Notes: generated from the sequence alone by a model not told the origin. Positions 1 through 8,304 are shown, counted from the first letter of the stretch. The stretch: 64,000 bases of DNA from Shouchella miscanthi (GCF_007725405.1 NZ_CP042163.1:1798001-1862000), one strand, 5' to 3'. Translations and numbers: made by a program.

Positions 1-2
1 AG

Positions 3-353
3 GAGCGCTTTCAAGAACAATTAAAGCAGCAGGCCCTCAGCAGTTTATTCGAGAAGATTGACCATTTAAAGGCGCAAGGGACGGATTTAGTTAACCAGCG
101 ATCCTACGGCGCATTGACGTCTTTTCGTCGTTCATTAGAGGACTGTTTAAAACACGTATTAAATGACAGTTACCATGTGTCAGTAAGAACAAGTCATCAA
201 TTTGGTCAATTTAAACAGCATCAACTCGTACAAGTGGTCAATCAAGAGATGGATCTTTTGACGAAAGAGTTATTTGATGAGCAAAAGACGAGTATGGATT
301 TATTAAAAAGGGTAGGGAAACTAGAGGGAATCTTGCTCGAAATTTATGTATGA
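3..353 (+). CDS. DUF327 (YaaR-like) protein, C-terminal part, 5' end outside window
   Basis: The reading frame is open from the first bases of the window to a stop at 351-353, so this is the last 116 residues of a longer gene. The visible part is helical and charged and ends in DLLKRVGKLEGILLEIYV, which resembles the C-terminus of B. subtilis YaaR (DUF327, about 146 aa; function unknown). A first in-frame ATG/alternative start inside the window would miss clearly homologous residues, so the true start lies upstream. The next gene starts 16 bases after the stop on the same strand. Family assignment is from memory of the YaaR sequence; the biochemical role is unknown. Confidence 0.65.
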   Translation, partial: ERFQEQLKQQALSSLFEKIDHLKAQGTDLVNQRSYGALTSFRRSLEDCLKHVLNDSYHVSVRTSHQFGQFKQHQLVQVVNQEMDLLTKELFDEQKTSMDLLKRVGKLEGILLEIYV

Positions 354-369
354 CAACAAGGAGGATGAA

Positions 370-786
370 ATGGATCATTATCTCTTTACGTATAAAACCG
401 ACCTTCCTGTTTCCTTAGAAGAGGCCTGGGCGTTTTTTTCAAATCCAAATAATTTAGCGCGCATTCAAACCTTCCCACCTGTAAATGTATCACAAGAGGG
501 CGATTCAATTCTAATTCGAGTTCCTTACACTGGGAATCGTATTCAGTTTAAAACAACCATTTTTTCAGAGAGTCCGCCACATGAATTTAAAGACAAAATG
601 GAAAATCCGCCGTTTCCTTTTTCGTATTGGGAGCATACCCATCAATTTGTTAAAGGAAAAGACGGAACAATAATGATTGATCACGTTTGTTTTGCGTCAG
701 TTGTGCCAGCTAGTTTAGCAGCAAAAGGGCTAACACTTATGTTTAAAAGCCGAGAGAAGCAAGTGAATAACCATCTTAGGCCTTAA
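370..786 (+). CDS. SRPBCC / START-like domain protein
   Basis: The 138-aa protein has the layout of the SRPBCC (polyketide cyclase/START-like) fold: an N-terminal strand, an ALEEAW-like helix with FFSNPNNLARI, and a C-terminal helix. These are small soluble proteins with a hydrophobic ligand cavity; the ligand cannot be told from sequence. An upstream in-frame start (346) overlaps the previous gene; I chose ATG 370 because AAGGAGG sits at 358-364, five bases before it. Its stop codon overlaps the stop of the convergent darB gene by three to four bases. Specific function unknown. Confidence 0.7.
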   Translation: MDHYLFTYKTDLPVSLEEAWAFFSNPNNLARIQTFPPVNVSQEGDSILIRVPYTGNRIQFKTTIFSESPPHEFKDKMENPPFPFSYWEHTHQFVKGKDGTIMIDHVCFASVVPASLAAKGLTLMFKSREKQVNNHLRP

Positions 787-1220
787 TGTTGGTGCATGTA
801 TTTGCTAATTAATTTTAAAATGGAACGTCTTGTTAAAATCCCGGTAAATGCTTTTTGATCATCGACAACGCATAAAAAGGGATGATTAATGGATAGCGAT
901 AGCGCTTTAGAAAATGTTGCTTCTGGACGAATGCAAGGAACATCTTGATTCATACAATCCCCAACTGTTAACGTTGATAACCGATCAAGTTCAAAGTCAT
1001 GTTCACCCAATAAAGAATCCAAAATTAATGACTTGCTAATCATTCCCCTTAAGTGAAACGAAGAATCTAAAACGGGAATGGCTGTATATCCTGATTTAAT
1101 AAGAACAAGTAACGCGTGTTGCAATGGATTATTTAATTGAACGTGTGCGACCTTGTCGGCAGATATGATTAATGGTGCGATTTCATTGTCTGTTAATAAA
1201 CGATCTCGTAATGTTTGCAT
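783..1220 (-). CDS. darB: c-di-AMP-binding CBS-pair protein DarB (CbpB)
   Basis: A 145-aa protein made of two CBS motifs and little else (about residues 15-75 and 85-140). The string ADKVAHVQ followed by HALLVLIKSGYTAIPVLD matches B. subtilis DarB (YkuL) closely. DarB is a cytosolic receptor for cyclic di-AMP; in its free form it binds and activates the (p)ppGpp synthetase Rel and also pyruvate carboxylase, linking potassium/c-di-AMP status to the stringent response. It is transcribed alone, convergent to the SRPBCC gene with overlapping stop codons. The assignment is strong on sequence pattern; partner proteins are inferred from B. subtilis and Listeria. Confidence 0.88.
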   Translation of the reverse strand: MQTLRDRLLTDNEIAPLIISADKVAHVQLNNPLQHALLVLIKSGYTAIPVLDSSFHLRGMISKSLILDSLLGEHDFELDRLSTLTVGDCMNQDVPCIRPEATFSKALSLSINHPFLCVVDDQKAFTGILTRRSILKLISKYMHQH

Positions 1221-1365
1221 ACATGTATCACTTCTTTATGTTAGATTTTCATGTGCTCCTTATAATCGTAAACGCTCTTTTCGAGTCCGTCAAGAATAGT
1301 ATCCTCTGAATGAGCGCGAAAATCCTTGGGTAAAATAAAAAGAAAAAGGAGCGCGACCTTACGAT

Positions 1366-1599
1366 ATGCACTCAAAACAAACAGTAAAGTATATATGTGA
1401 ACAATATACGTCCGGATCGATTTATTATTTTAAAATGGAATACATTACCCATGATAAGTGGAGTAATCTTCATTCTGTTGAATGGTCCGCGCCGAGACCT
1501 ATTCGTCGCGAAACATTTTTAAAAAGAAAGAGACAAGGGTATTTGTGCGAATTTCATCAGCGATCATCTGCGAAGGTGGTTCCTTTCCAAAAAGAATGA
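1366..1599 (+). CDS. small basic hypothetical protein
   Basis: A 77-aa reading frame, rich in Arg, Lys and aromatic residues, with no signal peptide or membrane segment. I do not recognise the family. An AAAGGAG sequence lies at 1345-1351, rather far (14 bases) from the ATG at 1366, so initiation is uncertain. The frame is followed by a strong hairpin terminator, which supports a real transcript ending here. It is transcribed divergently from darB; the 145-bp gap between them must hold both promoters. Confidence 0.5.
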   Translation: MHSKQTVKYICEQYTSGSIYYFKMEYITHDKWSNLHSVEWSAPRPIRRETFLKRKRQGYLCEFHQRSSAKVVPFQKE

Positions 1600-1637
1600 A
1601 AAGAAATTTGTTTACTAATATGTCTTTTAAAAGAAAG

Positions 1638-1705
1638 AAGCGCATTCAATGAAGACGCTACATACCGTGCACCGGTACGAGCGTTCATGAATAGCGCTTT
1701 TTTAT
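1638..1705 (+). terminator. rho-independent terminator
   Basis: A long imperfect inverted repeat (AGCGCATTCA... pairing with ...TGAATAGCGCT) with an inner GTGCACCGGTAC element is followed by seven T residues. It ends the 77-aa gene; it lies just beyond the 3' end of the convergent protease gene and may serve both. Confidence 0.75.
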
Positions 1706-1730
1706 TTAATGCTTTGCATGAAGAGTATCT

Positions 1731-3500
1731 TTAGTCAATCGATGTAAGTGTGTCGTTGACATCAATTTCTCCATAACCGTAATAAACGTTAAAATCCCCG
1801 TCACCTAGCTGATTCGCATGACCTAAAATAAGGTTTCCAATTTCCTCATTCGATAGTGAAGGGTTAGTGGAGTGCACGAGTGCCGCTAAACCAGCTACAT
1901 GTGGGGCGGCCATAGAAGTACCAGACAATAAAATATACTGGTTTTCAAGGTACGTACTAGGGATATGCTCACCAGGAGCTGAAACATCTACATAATCCCC
2001 GTAATTCGAGAAGAAAGAGCGGTTCTTATCTTGATTAACAGAAGCAACCGTGATGACCTGTGGATAGGCAGCAGGATACATTTGGTCATCTGTATTTTCG
2101 TTACCGGAAGCGCTAATAAGTGTAACGTCTTTACTATATGCATATTCAATGGCATCGTACAAAACATCAGAGTGATAATAATCACCTAAACTCATATTAA
2201 TGACATCAGCTCCATGATCTACCGCCCAATAAATCCCTCTAGCAACAGAAAAGGAAGAGCCTTCTCCATCTGTATTTAATACTTTAATGGGCATAATTTT
2301 ACTTTGCCAAGAGACGCCGGCGATGCCTTCAACATTGTTTGTTAACGCTGCAGCGATACCAGCAACATGCGTGCCGTGACCATTATCATCAATTGCGTTG
2401 GATGTATCATCAATTGCATTGTAGCCTTCTACTAACTTCCCTTGAAGGTCTGGGTGCTCTGGATCGACACCTGAATCAATGATTGCAATCGTTGTGTCTG
2501 AACCATTGGCATAATTCCAGCCCTCTTCAATGTCAATTTGTTCTAAATTCCATTGGTACGGTTTAAAGAATTCATCATTTGGTTCTACTTTCGTTTCTTG
2601 AATAACGGCTTTATTGACGAAAGAGTAATTGTGCTCAGCGAAAATGACGGCTTCATCACTCTTTAGCTTTTGGATATAAGCATCTTCTTCAATGGTTGAT
2701 TGTAATACAACGTAAGGATGATTTTCCTTTAAAATAGTATGATCGTTTTTTATGGCCCACTGCTCAACGTTTGTGTTGGGGGCTAGTTTTACAATGACTT
2801 CTTCAGCGACGATAGGGTTATTTTGACTTTTTGTTTGTGAATTAACGTAAATATTCCAATTTAAGCCTGGAACGGTTGTTGCTTGTTGGCCATCTGGTAG
2901 CGTTGTTTGTTGATTAAAGTCAACCTGGGCGTTTTCGCCAGACATAAAGAGTGTTCCTTCGCTATCAGCGATCATGGCGTGCTTTGATAGGAATGATTGA
3001 ATAAAAGCCAGATTGATTTCGCTAATAACGGTGTTGCCGGATGCTAATGCCTTTTTAACCATAATGTAAGAGTGATCTTCTTTTTGATATGGAAGAGAAT
3101 ACTGAATCGCATTATAGGTTGTAGTAAAAACGGGCAACTCGTTAAGGTCTAAAGAAGAACCTGCCTTTTCAATAATTTGATTCGTACCATCTACAAGTGC
3201 AATTCCTTCTATATAAGGATGCTGTTCAACTTCTTCTTCAAGCTTTCTGTCAAGCTGCTCTCTCGTTGTCCATTCTTCTAAGCTTGTCGTAAACGAATGA
3301 AACATCATATTAGTGGTGAGAGCAAGATCTTCTGCTTGCAAGTGATCGATTGCTTCTTGAGAAACAGAGGCATTAAAATGATTATTGGATTGTTGATGAA
3401 TGGACGCGCGATGCATGTTTGGTGCTGGTTTAATAATCAGCATGCCAATGATTAGTGTACTTGCTAATGCAATAGCCCATTTTTCAGAACGTCGTAACAT
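1731..3500 (-). CDS. membrane-anchored subtilisin-like serine protease (S8) with N-terminal sensor-like region
   Basis: A 589-aa protein. Residues 8-25 form an N-terminal membrane anchor or signal. Residues about 50-220 form an unassigned extracytoplasmic region that looks Cache/PAS-like. Residues about 232-296 resemble the fervidolysin-type propeptide. The subtilase domain follows with Asp342 (IDSGVD), His375 (NGHGTHVAG), oxyanion Asn467 (SASGNEN) and Ser529 (GTSMAAPHVAG), so the triad is complete. It should cleave proteins outside the membrane. The ATG is preceded by AAAAAGGAG and lies inside the end of the upstream deacetylase gene (17-base overlap), indicating one operon and translational coupling. 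Substrate unknown. Confidence 0.85.
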   Translation of the reverse strand: MLRRSEKWAIALASTLIIGMLIIKPAPNMHRASIHQQSNNHFNASVSQEAIDHLQAEDLALTTNMMFHSFTTSLEEWTTREQLDRKLEEEVEQHPYIEGIALVDGTNQIIEKAGSSLDLNELPVFTTTYNAIQYSLPYQKEDHSYIMVKKALASGNTVISEINLAFIQSFLSKHAMIADSEGTLFMSGENAQVDFNQQTTLPDGQQATTVPGLNWNIYVNSQTKSQNNPIVAEEVIVKLAPNTNVEQWAIKNDHTILKENHPYVVLQSTIEEDAYIQKLKSDEAVIFAEHNYSFVNKAVIQETKVEPNDEFFKPYQWNLEQIDIEEGWNYANGSDTTIAIIDSGVDPEHPDLQGKLVEGYNAIDDTSNAIDDNGHGTHVAGIAAALTNNVEGIAGVSWQSKIMPIKVLNTDGEGSSFSVARGIYWAVDHGADVINMSLGDYYHSDVLYDAIEYAYSKDVTLISASGNENTDDQMYPAAYPQVITVASVNQDKNRSFFSNYGDYVDVSAPGEHIPSTYLENQYILLSGTSMAAPHVAGLAALVHSTNPSLSNEEIGNLILGHANQLGDGDFNVYYGYGEIDVNDTLTSID

Positions 3501-4302
3501 AATGATTCTCCTTTTTTACATGTAGTTGCTTAAAATCTTTTTCGACTTGCGGTGCTATCCATTGAGATGGATAAACGAGGGTGATGTTGGCTTCCGAGAA
3601 TAAGCGTTTCGACTCTTTTAATGCGTTATACGTTTCATTCCCTTTAACCCCAACATGTCCAATTGCAATAGGGTACTCATGGCGGTCAGTGGTCTCCATA
3701 AATGTTTGAAGCTGTTTTTTCACGTAAGAATACGAGGACAAAGAGTCATCAATAAAAAGGGTTCGCTTAAAGCAAGGTACAAGGTATTGATTTGCAATTT
3801 CTGGCATAAGTGATTTTGGTGTTGTTCCACTATCAAGCAAATAAAGACCGTTTCTCTTGGCGAACTGGACAATTAGCGTCACTATTCTTTTGTCTTCCAT
3901 TCCTTTTGAACCCATGTGATTATTTAATCCTTTTGCATGGGGAACACGCTCCAATGCCTGATTTAAACGATGGTTAATTTCGTCGTCACTTAAATCAGAA
4001 GTAATGGGGTTAGGCCCTAACCAGGATTTTTTACCTACTTTTGGCTCTAGGGGTAAATGTATAATCACTTCTAACCCATGCTCAGACGCTAATTTATCTT
4101 GTTCTTGCGCCTGATCTAAAAAAGGCATAATAGCGGCAGTGATTGGGATATCACCAGTTAAAAATTGTTCGACTCCTTTCACTTCTCCTCCAAAATCATC
4201 AATAATGATTGCCACCTGCTTGCTAGACGCCAGTACAGGGGTTGAACTAATAAGGAACGCTGTAATAAGCATCAAACAAATTGAAAAAAAAGATTTGACC
4301 AT
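3484..4302 (-). CDS. divergent polysaccharide deacetylase (YibQ-like), secreted
   Basis: A 272-aa protein with a signal peptide (residues 1-26, VLASS at the end) and the divergent polysaccharide deacetylase domain (Pfam Polysacc_deac_2): IIDDFG at 33-38, HLPLEP at 82-87, NNHMGSKG at 127-134, and a late IGHVG. These enzymes adopt the NodB-like barrel and keep the acidic and histidine metal ligands; a role in trimming a cell-wall or exopolysaccharide is likely but unproven. It is the first gene of a two-gene unit with the membrane-anchored protease and overlaps it by 17 bases. Confidence 0.82.
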   Translation of the reverse strand: MVKSFFSICLMLITAFLISSTPVLASSKQVAIIIDDFGGEVKGVEQFLTGDIPITAAIMPFLDQAQEQDKLASEHGLEVIIHLPLEPKVGKKSWLGPNPITSDLSDDEINHRLNQALERVPHAKGLNNHMGSKGMEDKRIVTLIVQFAKRNGLYLLDSGTTPKSLMPEIANQYLVPCFKRTLFIDDSLSSYSYVKKQLQTFMETTDRHEYPIAIGHVGVKGNETYNALKESKRLFSEANITLVYPSQWIAPQVEKDFKQLHVKKENHYVTTF

Positions 4303-4371
4303 GTTTCTACTCCTTTTTGCTATTAGTTTGCTGCAAAAACAGGCGCTTTCATGTTAGGAAGTAAAAGGAAA

Positions 4372-4414
4372 TTCCAAAAAAAAAAAACAACTAGGTTAAA
4401 AACCGTAGTTGTTT
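4372..4414 (-). terminator. rho-independent terminator of tnrA
   Basis: On the minus strand CAACTACGG pairs with CCTAGTTG around a short T-rich loop, and a run of about twelve T follows. It lies immediately after the tnrA stop codon. Confidence 0.85.
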
Positions 4415-4417
4415 CTG

Positions 4418-4720
4418 TTATTTCCGAATATTAAAGGCAGCGTTAAGCTGTCCTCGGAGCATCTTTTCTCTAACTTCCTGTTTGCGAATCGCTTTTTGTT
4501 CCATGCGTCTTATTTCGAAAGTTTGCATACCATCTTCCATTTTGTTTGCAATATCAACTAATCGTTCAACGTCTAAAAAAGAGTACTTTCGTGTTCCACC
4601 CTTTGATCGTTCTGGAAAAAGCAGTTTTCTTTCTTCATAATAACGTATTTTTCTCTCCGTTAAACCAGTTAGTTCACTAACCATCCCAATGGTAATGACC
4701 TTTTTATCTTTGTATGACAA
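4418..4720 (-). CDS. tnrA: nitrogen regulator TnrA (MerR family)
   Basis: A 100-aa MerR-type DNA-binding protein. The winged helix ([20 protein letters not shown], then [14 protein letters not shown]) and the C-terminal tail ([14 protein letters not shown]), used in B. subtilis for binding feedback-inhibited glutamine synthetase, match TnrA rather than GlnR, whose tail is longer. TnrA activates or represses nitrogen genes when glutamine is scarce. An upstream GTG (4735) is possible, but TTG 4720 is preferred because GAGGTGGAG stands just before it. A perfect TnrA box lies about 80 bp upstream, as expected for autoactivation. Confidence 0.9.
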   Translation of the reverse strand: MSYKDKKVITIGMVSELTGLTERKIRYYEERKLLFPERSKGGTRKYSFLDVERLVDIANKMEDGMQTFEIRRMEQKAIRKQEVREKMLRGQLNAAFNIRK

Positions 4721-4770
4721 CCCTCTCCACCTCACAGTTGAGTTTACCCACGATTGTTGTGTAATAATAT

Positions 4771-4776
4771 ATCATA
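4771..4776 (-). promoter_or_regulatory. probable -10 element of tnrA
   Basis: TATGAT on the minus strand. It would place transcription start near 4764 and the TnrA box centre about 46 bases upstream, close to the spacing used at TnrA-activated promoters. I see no good -35, as expected for an activated promoter. Confidence 0.45.
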
Positions 4777-4801
4777 GCTAAGAGAACGATGTGAATAAAA
4801 T

Positions 4802-4818
4802 TGTAAGATTTTCTTACA
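4802..4818. promoter_or_regulatory. TnrA/GlnR operator box
   Basis: The 17-mer TGTAAGATTTTCTTACA fits the consensus TGTNANATTTTNTNACA at every fixed position. It sits upstream of tnrA on the minus strand and upstream of the pullulanase remnant on the plus strand. Autoregulation of tnrA is the likely role. Confidence 0.85.
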
Positions 4819-4954
4819 TAGTCGATCGATGGAATCGTAATTACTGTGAATACGCACGTGATATACCAGTAAAAAGGTTTAATAATATAGTTGCTTAATC
4901 AGGATGTTAAACCAGAAAGTGATTTTACTTAAATGGAAGACGAACATGGTGAGC

Positions 4955-5411
4955 CATTTAAAAATCCATAATTTTATTCATAATTCAACGGATGTTGTGA
5001 ATCAATTCGATTGGACAAAGGCGGAAGGGGAGGGCATACATAATGATACAATGAACTATACGAAAGGTTTAATTCGACTAAGAAGGTCATCTAATGCATT
5101 CCGTTTAGGAAGTTTGTCAGTTATTGAAGAGCACGTCTCGTTAGTTGAAGCGCCTGAAATAGAGCAGGAAGACGTTGTGATCGGCTATACGCTTAAATCA
5201 ACGGATGAGAGCGAGACATATACTGCTTTTATAAATGGCGATACGCGAAATCGGACATTTTGCTTGAATCCGATCTCTCCTCTTCAAATGTGCTTGTGGA
5301 TCGGGAAAAAGCTGGAGTTGAGCCAATTGACGATCTATCGGTGTCTCCTTTGGTGGAAATAAAATGGTGATTGCTCCGTTAACAGTTATAATTATTCAAT
5401 CCGAATCATGA
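4955..5411 (+). pseudogene. C-terminal remnant of a pullulanase (type I, GH13), frameshifted
   Basis: HNSTDVVNQFDWTKA and YTKGLIRLRRSSNAFRLGS are typical of the end of the catalytic domain of Bacillus pullulanases. The catalytic domain itself and the N-terminal carbohydrate-binding modules are absent. Homology continues by switching frame twice: near 5265 into SSSNVLVDREKAGVEPIDDL, and near 5335 into GVSFGGNKMVIAPLTV, ending at a stop at 5409-5411. A terminator of the original gene remains downstream. This is a decayed 3' end, with the rest of the gene deleted. The boundaries are approximate. Confidence 0.8.
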
Positions 5412-5446
5412 AGATTTGGTAAGAAGCAAGTGTGAAAGAAGAGTAA

Positions 5447-5478
5447 GCAAATACTGGTTAAACAGTATTTGCTTTTTT
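5447..5478 (+). terminator. rho-independent terminator (of the former pullulanase gene)
   Basis: Perfect 10-bp stem GCAAATACTG / CAGTATTTGC with a six-base loop, followed by TTTTTT. Confidence 0.85.
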
Positions 5479-5621
5479 ATCTGTTGAAGTGAAAATTCAT
5501 TTATTGCTTTCGTAATGCTAAGAGAAGTTGTAAACTGGTGTCAACTGCATGTCATAAAGTGAAAGGCTTTCAATTAAAGTCTGATACAAAAAGAGACATA
5601 AAGTACATAGGGGGAAGAACG

Positions 5622-5918
5622 GTGAGGAAGCATAGATGGTTAATTGGCGTCGTAGCAAGCATACTTATTATTATACTTGGTTTTGTTATCCAAGTTGAAT
5701 ATGGAGCGGATGAGTCTGACCGCGTTATCGTGGACTACACGTTGAATTTATACAGTGCACCTGAATGTTTTAACGAGGCTGGTTTTACAAATGATATTAG
5801 TGATGCAACGTACGGAGAAGTGGAGGAAAGCGGCGAGTTTTTACCTGAATCTTCGTGTACAGCTGTTGCGTTTCAAACGTCACGCGGGCCGTTATGGTTT
5901 GCTTGGTTTATGAGCTAG
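5622..5918 (+). CDS. small membrane-anchored hypothetical protein
   Basis: Starting at GTG 5622 (after GGGGGAAG) the product is 98 aa: a basic N-terminus, one transmembrane segment (about residues 5-22, LIGVVASILIIILGFVIQV) and an acidic extracytoplasmic part with two cysteines (PECFNEA and ESSCTAV) that could form a disulfide. A longer frame from 5538 exists but lacks a ribosome site. I do not recognise the family. It stands alone, between two terminators. Confidence 0.6.
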   Translation: MRKHRWLIGVVASILIIILGFVIQVEYGADESDRVIVDYTLNLYSAPECFNEAGFTNDISDATYGEVEESGEFLPESSCTAVAFQTSRGPLWFAWFMS

Positions 5919-5948
5919 CTACGCATGACATAAAAAGCAAATGTAATT

Positions 5949-5987
5949 GCGACTTTTCTCTATAAAAGGAGAAGAAGTCGCTTTTTC
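5949..5987 (+). terminator. rho-independent terminator
   Basis: GCGACTTTTCTC pairs with GAGAAGAAGTCGC (one bulge) and is followed by TTTTT. It ends the 98-aa gene. Confidence 0.8.
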
Positions 5988-6073
5988 ATTCGGTTAGCTG
6001 TGGCTTAACAAAAAGGATTATGATAATATGAGTAATTAAAACAGAGAGAAAAGTGGAGAGTGAGGAACGTAAC

Positions 6074-7444
6074 GTGAAAGTTGCAAAATTTGGTGGCTCT
6101 TCAGTTGCCAACGCTGAACAAATTAGAAAAGTGGCTGCGATTATTCAAGCGGACGAAGAAAGAAAGATTGTTGTTGTCTCTGCTCCAGGCAAACGAAACA
6201 AAGAAGATGTGAAAACAACAGATTTATTAATTGAATTGGCGCAATATTGCATGGACGGTAATGAAGTAAAGCAGGAACAATGGCTTCAAAAAGTAGTTGA
6301 TCGCTACGCACAAATGGTGTTAGATTTAGGCCTTGATGAAGCAACAACAATCGAAATTCGTAATGACTTAGTGAATCGAATCCAAGCACCATATAAAAAT
6401 ACACATCAATTAATAGACTCATTAAAAGCAAGCGGTGAAGATAACAACGCAAAGTTAATTGCTGCATATTTTCATTCCATCGGCATGAATGCGTCCTATG
6501 TAAATCCAAAAGATGCTGGGTTACTTGTCAGTGATGAGCCAGGGAATGCTCAAGTACTACCCATTGCCTATGAACGCTTACATCAGTTGAAAGAGCAAGA
6601 AGGAATTATTGTCTTTCCTGGATTTTTTGGCTTTTCTGAGAACGGCACACTTGTGACATTCCCGCGAGGTGGTTCTGATATTACCGGTGCCATATTAGCG
6701 GCTGCTGTAAATGCGGATCTCTATGAAAACTTTACTGATGTTGATTCAGTGTACGCAGCTAATCCAACGATTGTTGAAGATCCATTTGAGATTAAAAAAA
6801 TGACTTATCGAGAGATGCGTGAACTCTCTTATGCTGGTTTTAGTGTATTTCATGATGAAGCCCTTATTCCAGCATTTAGGAACGGCATTCCTGTATGTGT
6901 TAAAAATACAAACAATCCGAAAAGCGAAGGCACGTTGATTGTGGCAGAGCGAGAAGTGTTTGATAACCCTGTTATTGGTATTGCTGCAGATGAAGGGTTT
7001 GCGACCATTTATGTGCGAAAGTATTTAATGAACCGCGAAGTAGGATTCGGAAGACGATTATTAGAAATTTTAGAGGATAGCTCGATTTCGTTTGAACATA
7101 TTCCGACTGGTATTGATGATACGAGCGTTATTATTCGCGAAAGCCAACTGACAGAAGATGTGGAAAAACAAATAATTGGCCGTATTAAAACAGAATTACA
7201 AGTTGATGATGTCCATATAGAACGAGGCTTTGCAATGGTGATGCTTGTTGGAGAAGGTATGCACAATTCAATTGGTGTCATCTCAAGAGCATCAGGCGCA
7301 TTATCAAGAAGAAATGTGAACATAGAAATGATTAACCAAGGTTCATCCGAGACAAGTCTTGTATTTGGAATCCATCAAGAAGATGCTAAAACAGCTGTTC
7401 AAGAACTGTATCAAGAATTTTTTAGTACGCGAGTTCTCGCCTAA
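6074..7444 (+). CDS. yclM: aspartate kinase (monofunctional, YclM/ThrD type)
   Basis: A 456-aa cytosolic enzyme that phosphorylates aspartate, the first step to lysine, threonine, methionine and, in spore formers, dipicolinate. KFGGSSV near the N-terminus is the kinase signature; VVVSAPGKR and the FPRGGSDITGA motif follow, and two ACT domains fill the last 150 residues (MLVGEGMHNSIGVISRASGAL). Length and N-terminus fit B. subtilis YclM (class III) better than the two-subunit LysC. GTG 6074 is chosen over GTG 6053 because TGAGGA precedes it at normal distance. It is monocistronic, with a strong terminator behind it. Confidence 0.85.
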   Translation: MKVAKFGGSSVANAEQIRKVAAIIQADEERKIVVVSAPGKRNKEDVKTTDLLIELAQYCMDGNEVKQEQWLQKVVDRYAQMVLDLGLDEATTIEIRNDLVNRIQAPYKNTHQLIDSLKASGEDNNAKLIAAYFHSIGMNASYVNPKDAGLLVSDEPGNAQVLPIAYERLHQLKEQEGIIVFPGFFGFSENGTLVTFPRGGSDITGAILAAAVNADLYENFTDVDSVYAANPTIVEDPFEIKKMTYREMRELSYAGFSVFHDEALIPAFRNGIPVCVKNTNNPKSEGTLIVAEREVFDNPVIGIAADEGFATIYVRKYLMNREVGFGRRLLEILEDSSISFEHIPTGIDDTSVIIRESQLTEDVEKQIIGRIKTELQVDDVHIERGFAMVMLVGEGMHNSIGVISRASGALSRRNVNIEMINQGSSETSLVFGIHQEDAKTAVQELYQEFFSTRVLA

Positions 7445-7450
7445 GAAGAA

Positions 7451-7489
7451 AAGCGCTATAAACGGAGACAGTCGTTTATAGCGCTTTTG
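7451..7489. terminator. bidirectional rho-independent terminator
   Basis: Perfect 14-bp stem AAGCGCTATAAACG / CGTTTATAGCGCTT with TTTT on the plus strand and a T-rich tract on the minus strand. It separates the aspartokinase gene from the convergent channel gene. Confidence 0.85.
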
Positions 7490-7491
7490 TG

Positions 7492-8304
7492 TTATTCTTT
7501 CGAAGGTTGATGAAGTTTTTTTAATTCTGTCTGGATCGCTGCAAGTTGCTGTTCTAATCGTTTAACGTCTTCTGCTGTAGCTGGTGCTTGTTTTGCTTCA
7601 TTGTCCGTGTCTTCTTCTGAATCATTTGCTTTTTCAACATTATTAACGATAACACCAATAAACAGGTTAAAGATAATAAACGTACCCACGAGTACAAAAG
7701 AAACGAAATAAATCCAAATCCATTGATTGTAGGCCATTAAGGGACGCATAATACCACTTGACCAAGAATCTAATGTGACAATTTGAAACAAAGTAAGAAT
7801 GGTCCGTTGTAAGTTTCCAAAGTATTCAGGTGCAATTCCACTGAACAACATCGTTCCAATCACTGCAAAGATATATAGAAAGATTCCCATTAAAAACAAG
7901 ATGTTACCAAGAGAAGGAATGGTCATAACTAGTGCATCCACTAAGCGCCGAAGAGAAGGAATAACGGAAATGGCGCGTAGAACCCGTAATACCCGCAGGA
8001 CTCGAAGAACTGTGACAAAATGACCACCAGTAAACAAATGTCCAGCTAAAATGATGATGGTGTCAAACCAATTCCAGCCGTTTTTAAAGAATGAACGAAC
8101 AGAAGTTGAAAAAAAGCGCATGACAATTTCAATTGTGAAAAGCCACAATAAAAGACGATCAGCAAGATAAAAAAAGAAAGAATAATGCTCATAGATGGAA
8201 TCGTATGTTTCGATTCCAACCAAAATGGCATTTGCAATAATTAAAATAATAACGGTTGATTGAAATGCTTTATGATTTACGATGGTATGTAATCTGTTTC
8301 TCAA
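7492..8304 (-). CDS. NaChBac-type voltage-gated sodium channel
   Basis: A 270-aa single-repeat channel with six membrane segments, matching NaChBac (274 aa) in length. The S4 voltage sensor carries Arg at 101, 104, 107 and 110 (RVLRVLRVLR). The pore loop holds the selectivity filter TLDSWSSG (177-184) in place of TLESWASG of NaChBac, so Asp replaces the key Glu. S6 (IFNLFIGVIVNNV) is followed by an acidic linker and a C-terminal coiled coil that should tetramerise the channel. TTG 8304 is chosen: AGAGGGG precedes it, and the longer frame runs into the divergent SDR gene. In alkaliphiles such channels support Na+ re-entry for motility and pH homeostasis. Confidence 0.9.
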   Translation of the reverse strand: MRNRLHTIVNHKAFQSTVIILIIANAILVGIETYDSIYEHYSFFFYLADRLLLWLFTIEIVMRFFSTSVRSFFKNGWNWFDTIIILAGHLFTGGHFVTVLRVLRVLRVLRAISVIPSLRRLVDALVMTIPSLGNILFLMGIFLYIFAVIGTMLFSGIAPEYFGNLQRTILTLFQIVTLDSWSSGIMRPLMAYNQWIWIYFVSFVLVGTFIIFNLFIGVIVNNVEKANDSEEDTDNEAKQAPATAEDVKRLEQQLAAIQTELKKLHQPSKE

